A stretch of 53,378 bases of DNA from Methanomicrobiales archaeon (GCA_026394715.1 JAPKXR010000219.1:1-53378), one strand, 5' to 3'. Counted from the stretch's first letter, positions 1 through 9,150 are shown. Notes: a model not told the origin generated them from the letters alone. Numbers and translations: made by a program.

Positions 1-1655
1 TCTTTTATCATGAAACCAAGCCGGTCACCTGGATAATCAATATCTGATGAAGGAAATTCTGCACGAACGGTCACGAATCCACGATTGGTCTCTTTCGTAT
101 CGCGGACCGTGACCTGTTGCCCCCCGATACCGGCCATGTCCTCGAGAATGCTTACAATGAAATCTTTTAATCGTTCCCGGTCAGCAACCACGCTGAATGG
201 ATAATCTGCCGGGATAAACGAGACAGGGGTGTCCTCAAAAACCGGTACATAGACGAGCCGTTTCACAAGCGCCTGCCGGTACATGGCTTCATCATCGGCA
301 AGTGTGATGAGATCCTCATCGCTGCACGGGGATGAAACAAGCGTTTCAATGCACTGGCCCACGAGGAGATCCAGCTCGAATTCTTCCCTCTCAATTGTCG
401 GCCTAAAACCACGGAATAATGTCATATAATCTGATAGAAGTCTCCCTGCACGTTTTAAGAGGTGTGGATCGATGACCAGGTCAAGCTGGCCGGTCCTGTA
501 CACCGCTTCGAGTTTTGCCGTGATCTGGCCGGCTTTCCGGGCGAGGTGGACATCCCGCTGATTTCCCGCACGGTAGTCCTCGTTGAACCGGTGAAAATCA
601 TTAAGTATCGAATCAATGGCATCCAGGCAGACCAGGCCGGAAAGGTTACCGGCTTCCCCCGTCTCCTCGAGTTCTTCGAGAATATGGGCTGCACGGTAAC
701 ATCTCCCTGCCATGATAGTGAAGGTCTCAGCCACACGGTTCATCAGGTCATTTGCATAACGGGCAGTCTGTTTAGCCCACTCGGGATTGATCTCCTGGAT
801 CTCCGAAAGGAAATAGGTCTCCTTCTCCATATTCGCAAAGACTGCTACAGCACTCACAGAAGATATCAGGCGTCCGTGTCCCGGGCAGCAGATCCTGATG
901 TCTTCGTTATCCAGGATCCAGTGGACTTTTATCAGCGATTCCAGGAGATCCTGCTGGCTCCAGCCACGAAGACCGGCAATCCCCGGGCTCGCTGCGAACA
1001 ACAGGTCGCCTATGAAGAGCAGACCACCTACCCGGATACAGATGCTGTCACTGCTGTGGCCTGGGAGAGAATAGACCTCGATCCTGTCATGTGGCCCGGA
1101 AACCACGACCTGGCGTTTCAGGACAAGGTGATCATCTATCTCCAGGTCACTTTCCTGGACACGAACACAGGGAGCAACAAGAGGACATATATCAAAAAAT
1201 TCAGTCTCCTCTTCGAGGTTCGGAGCGAACAGCTGCATTGGTACGTGCAGGGGACTGAGCCTGATCTGGAACAGGTCAGCCTGGGTAGTGGCGGTATCAG
1301 CAATCTCAAGATTTGCGGCCCCCGCAGCATGGGCAGCAATAATGGGCCTCTCCGGTCCCCTAAAGAACGGGTGAGACTGTATCACCACAAAATGGTCGAC
1401 ATGAGTATGGGTCAGGTAAACAAACACAGGCCTTGGATTTGCGGTTCGGACCCTCTCTATTACAGTCGCAAGCAGGTCCATCTGTTCCATTAAACCGCCG
1501 GGATCGATCAGGATGATCTGGGACGGGGTGGAAATAATATACGAATTTGAGGAGTTTGTATCTACTTTCCTGATATAGGGAAAGATTTCTGCATGTTCAT
1601 AACCCGGAACCGGCTGCCAGCGCTGGTTTTCGAGCAGGTCACTTCCATGCGTCAA
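1..1655 (-). CDS. Metallo-beta-lactamase-fold protein with histidine-kinase-like C-terminal region (partial)
   Basis: One open minus-strand frame runs without a stop from about 1655 off the left edge, so the C-terminus is missing and about 551 residues are visible. The N-terminal ~250 residues are a metallo-beta-lactamase fold: a HTHVDH metal motif, then LPGHSSDS, GDLLF and CPGHG, the expected order of metal ligands. The following ~300 residues are helical; a stretch reading VADRERLKDF followed by a beta-rich segment resembles the dimerisation and ATPase region of a sensor kinase, but no clear phosphoacceptor His or G-box is visible. No ATG fits the frame start. A TTG at 1655 preceded by GAGG six bases upstream is my choice; it overlaps the STAS gene end by 17 bases, suggesting translational coupling. 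Neighbours are STAS, SpoIIE-type phosphatase and RsbW-type kinase, so it probably feeds a signal into a partner-switching circuit. Fold is firm; the kinase-like reading is inference. Confidence 0.75.
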   Translation of the reverse strand, partial: MTHGSDLLENQRWQPVPGYEHAEIFPYIRKVDTNSSNSYIISTPSQIILIDPGGLMEQMDLLATVIERVRTANPRPVFVYLTHTHVDHFVVIQSHPFFRGPERPIIAAHAAGAANLEIADTATTQADLFQIRLSPLHVPMQLFAPNLEEETEFFDICPLVAPCVRVQESDLEIDDHLVLKRQVVVSGPHDRIEVYSLPGHSSDSICIRVGGLLFIGDLLFAASPGIAGLRGWSQQDLLESLIKVHWILDNEDIRICCPGHGRLISSVSAVAVFANMEKETYFLSEIQEINPEWAKQTARYANDLMNRVAETFTIMAGRCYRAAHILEELEETGEAGNLSGLVCLDAIDSILNDFHRFNEDYRAGNQRDVHLARKAGQITAKLEAVYRTGQLDLVIDPHLLKRAGRLLSDYMTLFRGFRPTIEREEFELDLLVGQCIETLVSSPCSDEDLITLADDEAMYRQALVKRLVYVPVFEDTPVSFIPADYPFSVVADRERLKDFIVSILEDMAGIGGQQVTVRDTKETNRGFVTVRAEFPSSDIDYPGDRLGFMIK

Positions 1656-1974
1656 GCGCATCCTCTTCTGACGGGAATATGGTGAAAATTGTGGTGAACC
1701 CGGCAAGTTTCAGGATTTTATTCACCTCCTGGGCAAGAGAGCAGAGTCCAAACTTATCTTCCGGGCTCCTGAGTTTTTTTGCCGTTGATAGGAGTACCCG
1801 AAGCCCGCCACTGCTAATATAGGTCACATTTGAGAAATTCAGGAGAATTTTGCGTTTCCCATCTCCCATCAGGGTATTTAATTCCTTCTCCAGCTGCGGT
1901 GCGGCAGTAGTATCGATCCGGCCAAAGAGTGCAATGATGGCCACACCCTCCTTGTGGCTTGTGGTGGTGTCCAT
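1639..1974 (-). CDS. STAS-domain anti-sigma-factor antagonist-like protein
   Basis: A 111-residue single-domain STAS protein of the SpoIIAA/RsbV type. The signature around Tyr52-Leu58 reads YISSGGL, where Ser55 aligns with the phosphorylated serine of SpoIIAA; the usual preceding Asp is Ser. In bacteria such a protein, when dephosphorylated, binds an RsbW-type kinase and releases that kinase's client. Here the matching phosphatase and kinase are encoded divergently at 2242-4090. I chose the ATG at 1974 rather than the one nine bases upstream, because AAAGGAG sits directly against the upstream ATG and at a normal distance from this one. Archaea lack sigma factors, so the client must be something else. 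Confidence 0.88.
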   Translation of the reverse strand: MDTTTSHKEGVAIIALFGRIDTTAAPQLEKELNTLMGDGKRKILLNFSNVTYISSGGLRVLLSTAKKLRSPEDKFGLCSLAQEVNKILKLAGFTTIFTIFPSEEDALDAWK

Positions 1975-2213
1975 ATGTCCCATCTCCTTTCGTGAATATA
2001 CATTTGATCCAGTTACTTATAAGCACACCATAATGGATCCAGGGAAGGATCGTTCCTTTCTGCGATGGACATAAATCAGGTCAGTTCACCATTCGTAATT
2101 GCTGCATATCACCAGGTCTCTGTTAGCAGACAACGACTCCTGAAGGGAACTCACAGCCCCTCGGCGGGAAATGACGAAACATTACAAGGACGTGTACTAT
2201 TTGTGCATTTACA

Positions 2214-2234
2214 GACTACCCTTTCATGGTAGTC
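2214..2234 (+). promoter_or_regulatory. Stem-loop just upstream of the SpoIIE-like start codon
   Basis: GACTACC and GGTAGTC form a perfect 7-bp stem with a 7-nt loop, ending seven bases before the ATG at 2242. No Shine-Dalgarno sequence is visible there. The element could be an operator or an mRNA structure gating translation; chance is possible for a stem of this size. Confidence 0.35.
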
Positions 2235-2241
2235 CTTCACT

Positions 2242-3630
2242 ATGGCGCTCTTGATATTCGATGACATGCTGGTCCTGCTCCAGATGATCTGTGTCATCGT
2301 CGTGGCCGCTTACCTCCTTACCCGGTGTCGTATCTTTACCGATGTACTTGAAGGTCATCCGACCGTAAAAGCCCAGGTCCTGCTGACACTGGTATTTGGT
2401 GCACTTTCAATATACGGGACCATGTCCGGTATCACGGTCCTCGGTGCCCCGGTCAACGTCCGTGACCTCGGGCCGATGGTTGCAGGTCTCACGTGTGGTC
2501 CCTTTGTCGGCCTTGGAGCCGGCCTTATCGGTGCAGCCTATCGCATGATGCTCGAAGGTTTTACCGTCTATGCATGTTCGCTTGCCACGGTACTCGCGGG
2601 GCTGTTCGGAGGCCTGATCTGGCTTTTAAATAATAAAAAATTTCCCGGGATCCGCATTTCGGTTGAATTTGCGGTCATGATGGAGGGACTCCATTTGCTC
2701 CTCGTACTTGTTATCGCCACCCCGTTTGCCATGGCCCTTGCATTGGTATCCGCCGTGGCGGTCCCGATGATCGTTGCCAATGCGTTAGGGATGTTCATCT
2801 TCTCATTTATTATCACAAATCTCCAGGAGGAGCGAAAGACCAGGGGAGAACGCGATAATTATCTTCGTGATATCGAGCGAAAAAATACAGAACTTGCCAT
2901 TGCCGCTGATATACAGAAGAGTTTCCTGCCATCGGAGATTGAACCACTTATCGGTTTTGACATTGCGGCAATGAGCATCCCTGCAAAAGAGGTCGGAGGA
3001 GATTTCTTTGACGTGATCCCATTTGCCGTGGTACCTGCAAAAAACCACAGGGCAGGTATTATGATTGCGGATGTCTCGGGAAAAGGGATCCCCGCTGCCC
3101 TGTTCATGGCGCTATCACTGGTTATTATGAGGGTTAATTCACTCTGGCACCCTCATCCGGCAGATGTGCTCCGGGGCGCAAACGATATCATCGCCGAGGA
3201 TTCAAAGACCGGGATGTTTGTTACACTCTTCTACGCGGTGATCGATTGTGAACTCCGCCAGGTTACCTATGCCAACGCCGGCCATAACCCCCCGATGGTG
3301 TACCGTGCCGGGACCGGGGTGATCGAGGAGCTCGGGACAACGGGGGTTGCGCTTGGTATTATGGACCTGGCAACGTACACTGAACAGGTGTGTGTACTTT
3401 CCCCTGGAGATATTTTACTTCTATATACTGACGGTATTACCGAGGCAGATAACGAAGCGAATGACATGTTTGGAGAAGAACGACTGCGTGAAGGTTTAAT
3501 CCGGTACCATGAACTTTCATCCTGCCTGATAATGGATTCAGTCCTGCGTGATGTGCGGGCTTTTGCAGCTGGTTACCCCCAGTCGGATGACATCACGCTG
3601 ATGGTGCTCAAGGCAGTGGAAGACAAATGA
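2242..3630 (+). CDS. Membrane-bound SpoIIE/PP2C-type serine phosphatase with 5TM-LytS-like sensor domain
   Basis: A 462-residue protein. Residues ~8-195 are a multi-helix membrane domain whose NVRDLGPMVAGL and GPFVGLGAGLIGAAYR stretches match the 5TM-5TMR_LYT receptor type. Residues ~195-225 are a charged helical linker. Residues ~235-460 are a SpoIIE-family PP2C phosphatase with metal-ligand motifs VGGDFFD (251-257), DVSGKG (277-282), YTDGITEA near 393 and SDDIT near the end. It should dephosphorylate the STAS protein encoded divergently at 1639-1974 in response to a membrane signal. The RsbW-like kinase gene follows after 34 bases. The start has no obvious ribosome-binding site but lies next to a stem-loop. 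Confidence 0.9.
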   Translation: MALLIFDDMLVLLQMICVIVVAAYLLTRCRIFTDVLEGHPTVKAQVLLTLVFGALSIYGTMSGITVLGAPVNVRDLGPMVAGLTCGPFVGLGAGLIGAAYRMMLEGFTVYACSLATVLAGLFGGLIWLLNNKKFPGIRISVEFAVMMEGLHLLLVLVIATPFAMALALVSAVAVPMIVANALGMFIFSFIITNLQEERKTRGERDNYLRDIERKNTELAIAADIQKSFLPSEIEPLIGFDIAAMSIPAKEVGGDFFDVIPFAVVPAKNHRAGIMIADVSGKGIPAALFMALSLVIMRVNSLWHPHPADVLRGANDIIAEDSKTGMFVTLFYAVIDCELRQVTYANAGHNPPMVYRAGTGVIEELGTTGVALGIMDLATYTEQVCVLSPGDILLLYTDGITEADNEANDMFGEERLREGLIRYHELSSCLIMDSVLRDVRAFAAGYPQSDDITLMVLKAVEDK

Positions 3631-3664
3631 GAAATGTGATAAGGGTCTGAACCATGGTTTTGTT

Positions 3665-4090
3665 ATGAAAGGCCGGATTGACCTGACAATCCCCGCTGAT
3701 ATGTCAGGTCTGAAGGAAATCCTTGACGGGGTCGCGATACTGCTTGAGGAGCAGGGGTTTCCATTCGAATTGATCAGCGATGTACAACTGGCGACGGACG
3801 AGGCGGTGACAAATGCAATCCTCCACGGCTATGATGGAAAAGAGGGGGAGGTGCATGTTATCGCCGAGGCCGATGACCAGGAGGTAATGGTCATCGTTGA
3901 GGATGGGGCCTCTGCCTTTGACCCGGTTACCTTCGTATCGCGGGACGTCTCGTTAGACGGGGATGACCGGCCAATTGGCGGCCTCGGCCTGATACTGATC
4001 AGGAACGTCATGGACGAGGTCAGGTACCGCCACGAAGACGGAAAAAATATCTTTACGATGGTAAAGCGGCGAGGTAGTAACATCCTTTAG
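3665..4090 (+). CDS. RsbW/SpoIIAB-type serine kinase (HATPase_c_2)
   Basis: A 141-residue GHKL ATPase of the anti-sigma kinase group. The N-box reads DEAVTN with a following His (Asp45, Glu46, Asn50, His54), the G1 box is VEDGA around Asp80, and the G2 box is GGLGLI at 105-110; the lid is short, as usual for RsbW. The expected role is phosphorylation of the STAS serine and sequestration of an unknown client. It lies 34 bases after the phosphatase gene and is probably co-transcribed. It ends in TAG, showing that UAG serves as a normal stop in this genome. Confidence 0.88.
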   Translation: MKGRIDLTIPADMSGLKEILDGVAILLEEQGFPFELISDVQLATDEAVTNAILHGYDGKEGEVHVIAEADDQEVMVIVEDGASAFDPVTFVSRDVSLDGDDRPIGGLGLILIRNVMDEVRYRHEDGKNIFTMVKRRGSNIL

Positions 4091-4516
4091 GGATAAGAGA
4101 TGATTGCCGCGGATGATTCCAGGGTATCAGTATTTTTGGTTTTTCGTAATTTTTCCAGGTCCCACGTCACCTGTCGAACCCTGCAGGGACATTTTTTTGG
4201 TGGATCCGGAAACCAGCACCCGCTGGTTACATTGGCCCATAACCGTTATTGGTGAAAATATGGCCGTTTAGAGGGCACGATAATATTTTCTACCCTGTAC
4301 CCCGGGGTATCGGGGATCTCGTCTTTGATGTTGGGAATTGATTACGATACGTAGACAGAGGAGCTTTTCCGGCCATGAAAATATTCATCAAATATATTTA
4401 TTATACAACCCCTGATAATAGGTGAGGCGTCACGGGTATTCGTCGGTCTCGACCTGATCCATTGAATGTTTACATGATTTTTTTATGAGTTAGTTCAGTA
4501 TCCATACGAGGTCTTT

Positions 4517-4541
4517 CCCTGCAATTTTCACCATTGCAGGG
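4517..4541 (+). promoter_or_regulatory. Perfect 9-bp inverted repeat upstream of cooS
   Basis: CCCTGCAAT and ATTGCAGGG are exact reverse complements around a 7-nt loop, about 190 bases before the cooS start. It lies upstream of the likely TATA box, a position compatible with an activator site, or with a terminator for upstream transcription. Confidence 0.4.
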
Positions 4542-4672
4542 CATCGTTGTCTCCCGTGTTCCTGAGTTCGCTGCAGTAACACCTGAATTGATGTGGCATC
4601 ATATGGGTTTATTTCCATCACTTACATCATCCCTCTTACAACCCATTTTCAACGTTAAAATACCCTTCCCGG

Positions 4673-4685
4673 ACAGATATATATA
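4673..4685 (+). promoter_or_regulatory. Candidate TATA box for cooS
   Basis: The alternating run agatatatatatc lies about 50 bases before the ATG at 4735. It would place transcription start near 4705-4710 with a leader of about 25-30 bases carrying the GGAG ribosome-binding site. Confidence 0.45.
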
Positions 4686-4734
4686 TCATGTAATGTGCCT
4701 ACAGACTTGTCAGATAACAGCGGAGTGATGCAAT

Positions 4735-6693
4735 ATGACAGAAGAACCCAAACCAACCCTGGTCCGGGAACGGCTCGATGTCTGTGAGCTTGACAGGGCG
4801 CGAATGTCGCTTTTAAACCCGGCTTTAATTGTGCAGAAAAAGGAAGAGCGGACAACAGATGAGAATGCCAAACCGATCCTTGAACTGATGATGCGGGAGG
4901 GCATGGAGACCGTCTGGGACCGGTTCGAGATGCAGCAGCCACCTTGCAAATACTGTGAAGCTGGTACCTCCTGTTCACGGTGTACCATGGGGCCCTGCCG
5001 GATCATCCCGCCCCACCGTATTCGTGGGGTTTGCGGTGCTGATGCGGACCTGATAGTTTCCCGTAACCTGCTGGACATGATCGCAACGGGTGCGGCAGCC
5101 CACTCGGACCATGGTCGTGATATTGCCGAGACATTGTATCTCCTCGGCATCGGAAAGGCAACGGATTATGCAATCACCGATCCAGAAAAGCTAGAAAGAA
5201 TCTGCAAGGAATATTCGATCAAAACTGAAGGGAAGAAACCGGAGCAGCTTGCCGCTGAACTGGGCGGCGCCATGCTTGACGAGTATGGCATGAGAAAGAA
5301 TACCCTCCAGTTCCTCAACCGAGCCCCGAAGGCAACCCGGGAGATCTGGAGCAACCTGGGTATTACCCCGAGGGGGATTGACCGCGAAGTGGTGGACTCA
5401 ATGCACCGTGTGCAGATGGGTGTGGGTGCGGATTATGTGAATATGCTGCTCCAGGGGTTGCGCACTTCACTCTCTGATGGCTGGGGCGGATCGATGATCG
5501 GCACCGAAGTATCAGATATCCTGTTTGGCACTCCCACGATCACCAGTTCTAAAATGAACCTGGCAGTGCTGAAAGAGGACCACGTGAACATCTCGGTGCA
5601 TGGCCACAACCCGGTGCTCTCTGAAGTGATTGTAAAAGCAGTTGAGGACCCTGAACTGAAAGCACTCTCGCTGAAGTACGGTGCAAAGGGGATCAACCTT
5701 GTGGGGATGTGCTGTACAGGGAATGAACTACTCATGAGAAAGGGCATCCCAATGACTGGGAACCATCTCAACCAGGAACTGATCATCGCAACCGGTGCCC
5801 TTGAAGCGATGGTCGTGGACTACCAGTGCATCTTCCCCTCACTCCCCCGGACTGCCAGCTGTTACCATACCCAGATCATTTCCACGAGTTCGAAAGCCAC
5901 GATCCCGGGCTCTTACTTCTTTGACTTCCATGCGGAAGACGCATATCTTACCGAAAAGGCGATTGTGCGGATGGCAGTGGAGAACTACAAGAACCGGAAC
6001 CATCAGCGGGTCCTGATCCCCGGAGAGCCTATGCCGGTGATGGCAGGATTTTCCAACGAGGCGATCAAGAACGCACTCGGTGGCACGTTCAAACCACTCA
6101 TCGACCTGATCGCTGCCGGGAAGATCAGGGGAGCTGTCGGAATTGTCGGATGTAACAACCCGCACGTGAAGCATGACTTCGGACATGTGACGCTGGCCAA
6201 GGAACTGATCAAGAGAAATATTCTCTGTGTCGAGACAGGTTGTGCAGCAATCGCATCAGGTAAAGCAGGCCTCCTCCGCCCTGAAGCGGCCGCACTGGCA
6301 GGGAATGACCTCCGGGCCGTGTGTGAGTCATTAAAGATCCCACCGGTGCTCCACATGGGCTCCTGCGTTGACAACTCCCGTATCCTTGTGCTCGCAGCGG
6401 AACTCGGCAACGCGCTCAACGTACCGATCCACAAACTACCCATCGCCGGTGCAGCTCCCGAATGGTACTCGCAGAAGGCAGTCTCAATCGGGGCATACTT
6501 CGTTGCATCCGGTGTCTACACGGTGCTCGGGGTTATGCCACATATAACGGGGAGCCCTGCTACTGTTTCGCTGCTTACCGAGGGGCTGAAAGGAGTAGTG
6601 AATGCAAGTTTCTCAGTTGAACCTGACCCGGCAAAGGCAGCAGTACTGATATCAGATCACATTGAGAGGAAACGGATAGAGCTTGGGATCTGA
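4735..6693 (+). CDS. cooS: Ni-dependent carbon monoxide dehydrogenase, catalytic subunit
   Basis: A 652-residue CooS-type monofunctional CODH, close to the usual ~640. Metal-cluster ligands are visible: Cys80, Cys83, Cys88 and Cys100 for the B-cluster; the HGH motif (289-291), Cys326/327, Cys365, Cys473, Cys503 and Cys544 for the Ni-Fe-S C-cluster. The D-cluster cysteines are Cys71 and Cys74, a CX2C spacing rather than the CX7C seen in Carboxydothermus CODH-II. The enzyme interconverts CO and CO2. No electron-carrier gene (CooF), maturation gene or acetyl-CoA synthase subunit lies nearby, so its partner is unknown; ferredoxin is the likely carrier. The start follows GGAGTG eight to nine bases upstream. 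A T-rich tract follows the gene. Confidence 0.95.
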   Translation: MTEEPKPTLVRERLDVCELDRARMSLLNPALIVQKKEERTTDENAKPILELMMREGMETVWDRFEMQQPPCKYCEAGTSCSRCTMGPCRIIPPHRIRGVCGADADLIVSRNLLDMIATGAAAHSDHGRDIAETLYLLGIGKATDYAITDPEKLERICKEYSIKTEGKKPEQLAAELGGAMLDEYGMRKNTLQFLNRAPKATREIWSNLGITPRGIDREVVDSMHRVQMGVGADYVNMLLQGLRTSLSDGWGGSMIGTEVSDILFGTPTITSSKMNLAVLKEDHVNISVHGHNPVLSEVIVKAVEDPELKALSLKYGAKGINLVGMCCTGNELLMRKGIPMTGNHLNQELIIATGALEAMVVDYQCIFPSLPRTASCYHTQIISTSSKATIPGSYFFDFHAEDAYLTEKAIVRMAVENYKNRNHQRVLIPGEPMPVMAGFSNEAIKNALGGTFKPLIDLIAAGKIRGAVGIVGCNNPHVKHDFGHVTLAKELIKRNILCVETGCAAIASGKAGLLRPEAAALAGNDLRAVCESLKIPPVLHMGSCVDNSRILVLAAELGNALNVPIHKLPIAGAAPEWYSQKAVSIGAYFVASGVYTVLGVMPHITGSPATVSLLTEGLKGVVNASFSVEPDPAKAAVLISDHIERKRIELGI

Positions 6694-6738
6694 CCCGATC
6701 CCACTTATGCGGTTGTAAGAAATAGAATCCCGCCAGAC

Positions 6739-6754
6739 TTTTTCCTCTTTTTTT
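6739..6754 (+). terminator. T-rich terminator after cooS
   Basis: Two T-runs (five and about seven T) on the coding strand begin 45 bases after the cooS stop, typical of archaeal T-tract termination. Confidence 0.5.
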
Positions 6755-6947
6755 CTATCCCGATAACTACAAGCGGGCTAATGAAAACACCAGATTCACC
6801 CGGAAGGTCCCATGATATTTTTTAGAACTGGAAAAAAAGACCTCTCCAGACCGGGGCCCCCAAAGCTGCGTTCTGGAACCCCGGCTGCATGAGTAAATTT
6901 CAGGGGATGGGCACAGTTTTCGTCAATATTTCCAATAACCTGGGATT

Positions 6948-7286
6948 TCAGAGCAATTTTGTCTCTTTATCAGGTCTTGGGACTTTGACTACAAGGACAC
7001 GGAATACATGCCTGCTTTCATTTACCCAGCGGTGAGGAATCCCTGCGGGGCTCTCGACGAGCATGTCTTTTTGTATGGTCTCCCGTTCATCGCCGATCTC
7101 AATATCTGCCCTGCCTTCAAGGACATAAAAGAATACGTCGACAGGTGTGACATGTTTCCTCAGCGATTCTCCCGGGTGAAGCGTAATTACAACTGCAACA
7201 GCGTTGGGTGAATCATATATTTTTCTGGCATCAACATTGTGCGGGTTCGGTCCCGACACGACCTGGCTTACATCAGTTATCTGCAT
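6948..7286 (-). CDS. Small cupin-domain protein
   Basis: A 112-residue single-domain cupin. The motif-1 region HPGESLRKHVTPVDVFFYVLEG and the motif-2 region ESPAGIPHRWVNES give the conserved jelly-roll pattern; the visible candidate metal ligands are a His in motif 1 and the PHRW His in motif 2. No substrate can be inferred. An in-frame TTG at 7322 would add 12 residues, but the ATG at 7286 follows GGGAGG eleven bases upstream and begins at a natural N-terminus. It lies 45 bases beyond the atwA start-distal end and on the same strand as atwA, but it is upstream of no other gene and is probably monocistronic. Confidence 0.8.
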   Translation of the reverse strand: MQITDVSQVVSGPNPHNVDARKIYDSPNAVAVVITLHPGESLRKHVTPVDVFFYVLEGRADIEIGDERETIQKDMLVESPAGIPHRWVNESRHVFRVLVVKVPRPDKETKLL

Positions 7287-7367
7287 TTTCCCTATATCCT
7301 CCCTGATTATTGAAACAGCCAAATATCAGGAATAATGATTAAAATAGTTTTCCTAATAACCTTTCAT

Positions 7368-8942
7368 TCACTCATTAAACCCGGCTTCGGCAAGTACCTC
7401 GGCTGTTGGGCCCATCCGCACAATCCTGCCACCCCTGACCAGTGCAACCCGGTCACACACATCCCTGACAAATTCCATGTCATGCGAGACAAGGATGAAT
7501 GTCTCATCCATCTCGTCCCGGGCATGAAGAATGGAATGTTTCACATCAATTTTTGTAATCGGGTCCATCGTCCCGGTCGGCTCATCGAGGATCACGATAC
7601 GGGGCTCCCGGATCAAGACCTGTGCAAGCGCAACCCTGTGACGCTCTCCGTCCGACAGTTCACCGGGATAATGGTTGAGTACCTCCATTGCTTTCGTTTC
7701 AGAGAAACCTGCCATGGCAAGGGTAATGAGGGCTTTCCGAATGGCAAGTTCTTTTGGAAATTCGAGGCCAATCGAATCGGTCAGGTTGTCAAGGACAGTA
7801 CGGTGCGGGAACAGGTCGTATTCCTGGTGCAGGAGGCCGATGTATCCCTTTGCCCTTCCCCGCTGTTCAATTCCCGGGGTTGTCATATCGACCCAGTCAT
7901 CGCCAATAAGAATATTCATCTCACCGCTTGTGGGTTCTATGATGCCGGCAATAATCTGTGAGAGGGTTGTTTTGCCTGCCCCACTCTTTCCAATAATGCC
8001 AAAAATCTCCTTTCTTGAGACCTCAAACGACACCATGTTTACCGCTTTGACGACACCGCGGTCAACCGAGATATAACGCTTCGTCACGTCCCGGGCGGAA
8101 AGGATTTTTTCGCCGATTTCCGGGACCTCGGTCTGCCCGGTGTCATCGTAATCTTTTGTGAAGGTCCGGATTACCGATGCAGGCGATCCGATCTCTGCAA
8201 TCTTACCGTCAACGAGGAGCAGGGCCCTGCCTGCCATGTCCTCGATCACGCGGGGAAAATGTGATGTGACCACCATGCCCATATTATTCGTTTTTGCTGC
8301 ATTGATAAGCATTTCATGGACGATCTTCGCCGTTTCGGGGTCTAGAGTCCCGGTCGGTTCATCCGCAAACAACATCGCAGGGTCCTTTGCAAGTTGCCGG
8401 GCAAGGACAACGCGCTGTTTTTCCCCACCTGACAGGTCACGGGCAATATGCATCATCCGGTGAGAGAGCCGCACCTGATCGATCAGGTCGGCAGCCCTGT
8501 TGATTGCCTTATCCTGCGGGTAATTGATATCATCGAGCGCATGGAGCACGTTCTCAATCACCCGGTCATCCCCATACAGGGCAAATGTGCGCTAGAACAT
8601 GATGGCCGTGCGGTGCATCACGCGGGATTTCAGTCCGTTACTCCTTTCATCCCACAGATCAACATCCATTGCTGCCAGTTCACCGCTGCACAAGGGGCAG
8701 CAGTTACCCGCAACACTCTGCACATCGGTGAATTCACATGTGTTACAGGCCGCAATATGGTAGACAACGGAACCCCGTGTCGGTGGTTGTTCAACTCCCC
8801 GAAGGAGATGCATCAGTACGCTCTTTCCTGCACCACTCCTCCCGATGATCCCGATGATCTCTCCTTCTGGGATATCAAATGTTACATTATCAAGAACCAG
8901 CTTACCATCGAAGTCCATGCAAAGGTCTTTTACCGTAATCAT
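7368..8942 (-). pseudogene. atwA: Methyl-coenzyme M reductase component A2 (twin ABC ATPase), interrupted by one in-frame TAG
   Basis: Over 524 codons this frame encodes a twin ABC ATPase of the A2 type, the ATP-dependent factor that activates methyl-coenzyme M reductase. First half: Walker A GRSGAGKS (34-41), a Cys-rich insert with C66, C69, C81, C82 and C85 typical of A2, signature LSGGE (170-174), Walker B FADEP. Second half: Walker A GKSGAGKT (318-325), LSDGE (429-433), ILDEP. Codon 117 is TAG (8592-8594). Both sides share one reading frame, and alignment to the second half (LLHQEYDL) shows that the TAG replaces the Q-loop glutamine, one C-to-T change from CAG. It may be a sequencing error, a real nonsense mutation or a read-through site. 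The ATG at 8942 was chosen; an in-frame TTG lies seven codons upstream. A palindromic site at 9151-9167 lies upstream. Confidence 0.88.
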
Positions 8943-9150
8943 TGGCAATGTCAATTGTCTCACCCAGGCTGATGTTCAATTATTGGTTTTTCTTTTCTTC
9001 CGGTAGCCCGGGACTTTTAACTTTATATCCGCTACAGGTTTGATTGTCCCGACGGGAGTCAGGACCCGATCCTATTGAGTGTCCCTCTTTCAATGGACCG
9101 ATCCCGTCAAAATATGGCACATCCACCACCGACAGAAATTATTTAATAGT

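Larger units (their letters stand above)
4091..4734. other. Intergenic region upstream of cooS
   Basis: No convincing gene. It holds a perfect hairpin at 4517-4541 and a TATA-like stretch at 4673-4685, both annotated separately. An AT-rich tract lies at about 4377-4420. Confidence 0.6.

Noticed and set aside
462-1493. A 343-residue plus-strand open frame
   Set aside because: It is antisense to the MBL-fold protein, whose minus-strand frame has clear metal motifs; the plus frame has no recognisable domain.
7335-7961. A 208-residue plus-strand open frame
   Set aside because: Antisense to the second ABC half of atwA.
8592-8594. Pyrrolysine at the atwA TAG
   Set aside because: The position is the Q-loop glutamine in an enzyme not known to use pyrrolysine, TAG is a normal stop elsewhere in the window, and no pyl genes are seen.
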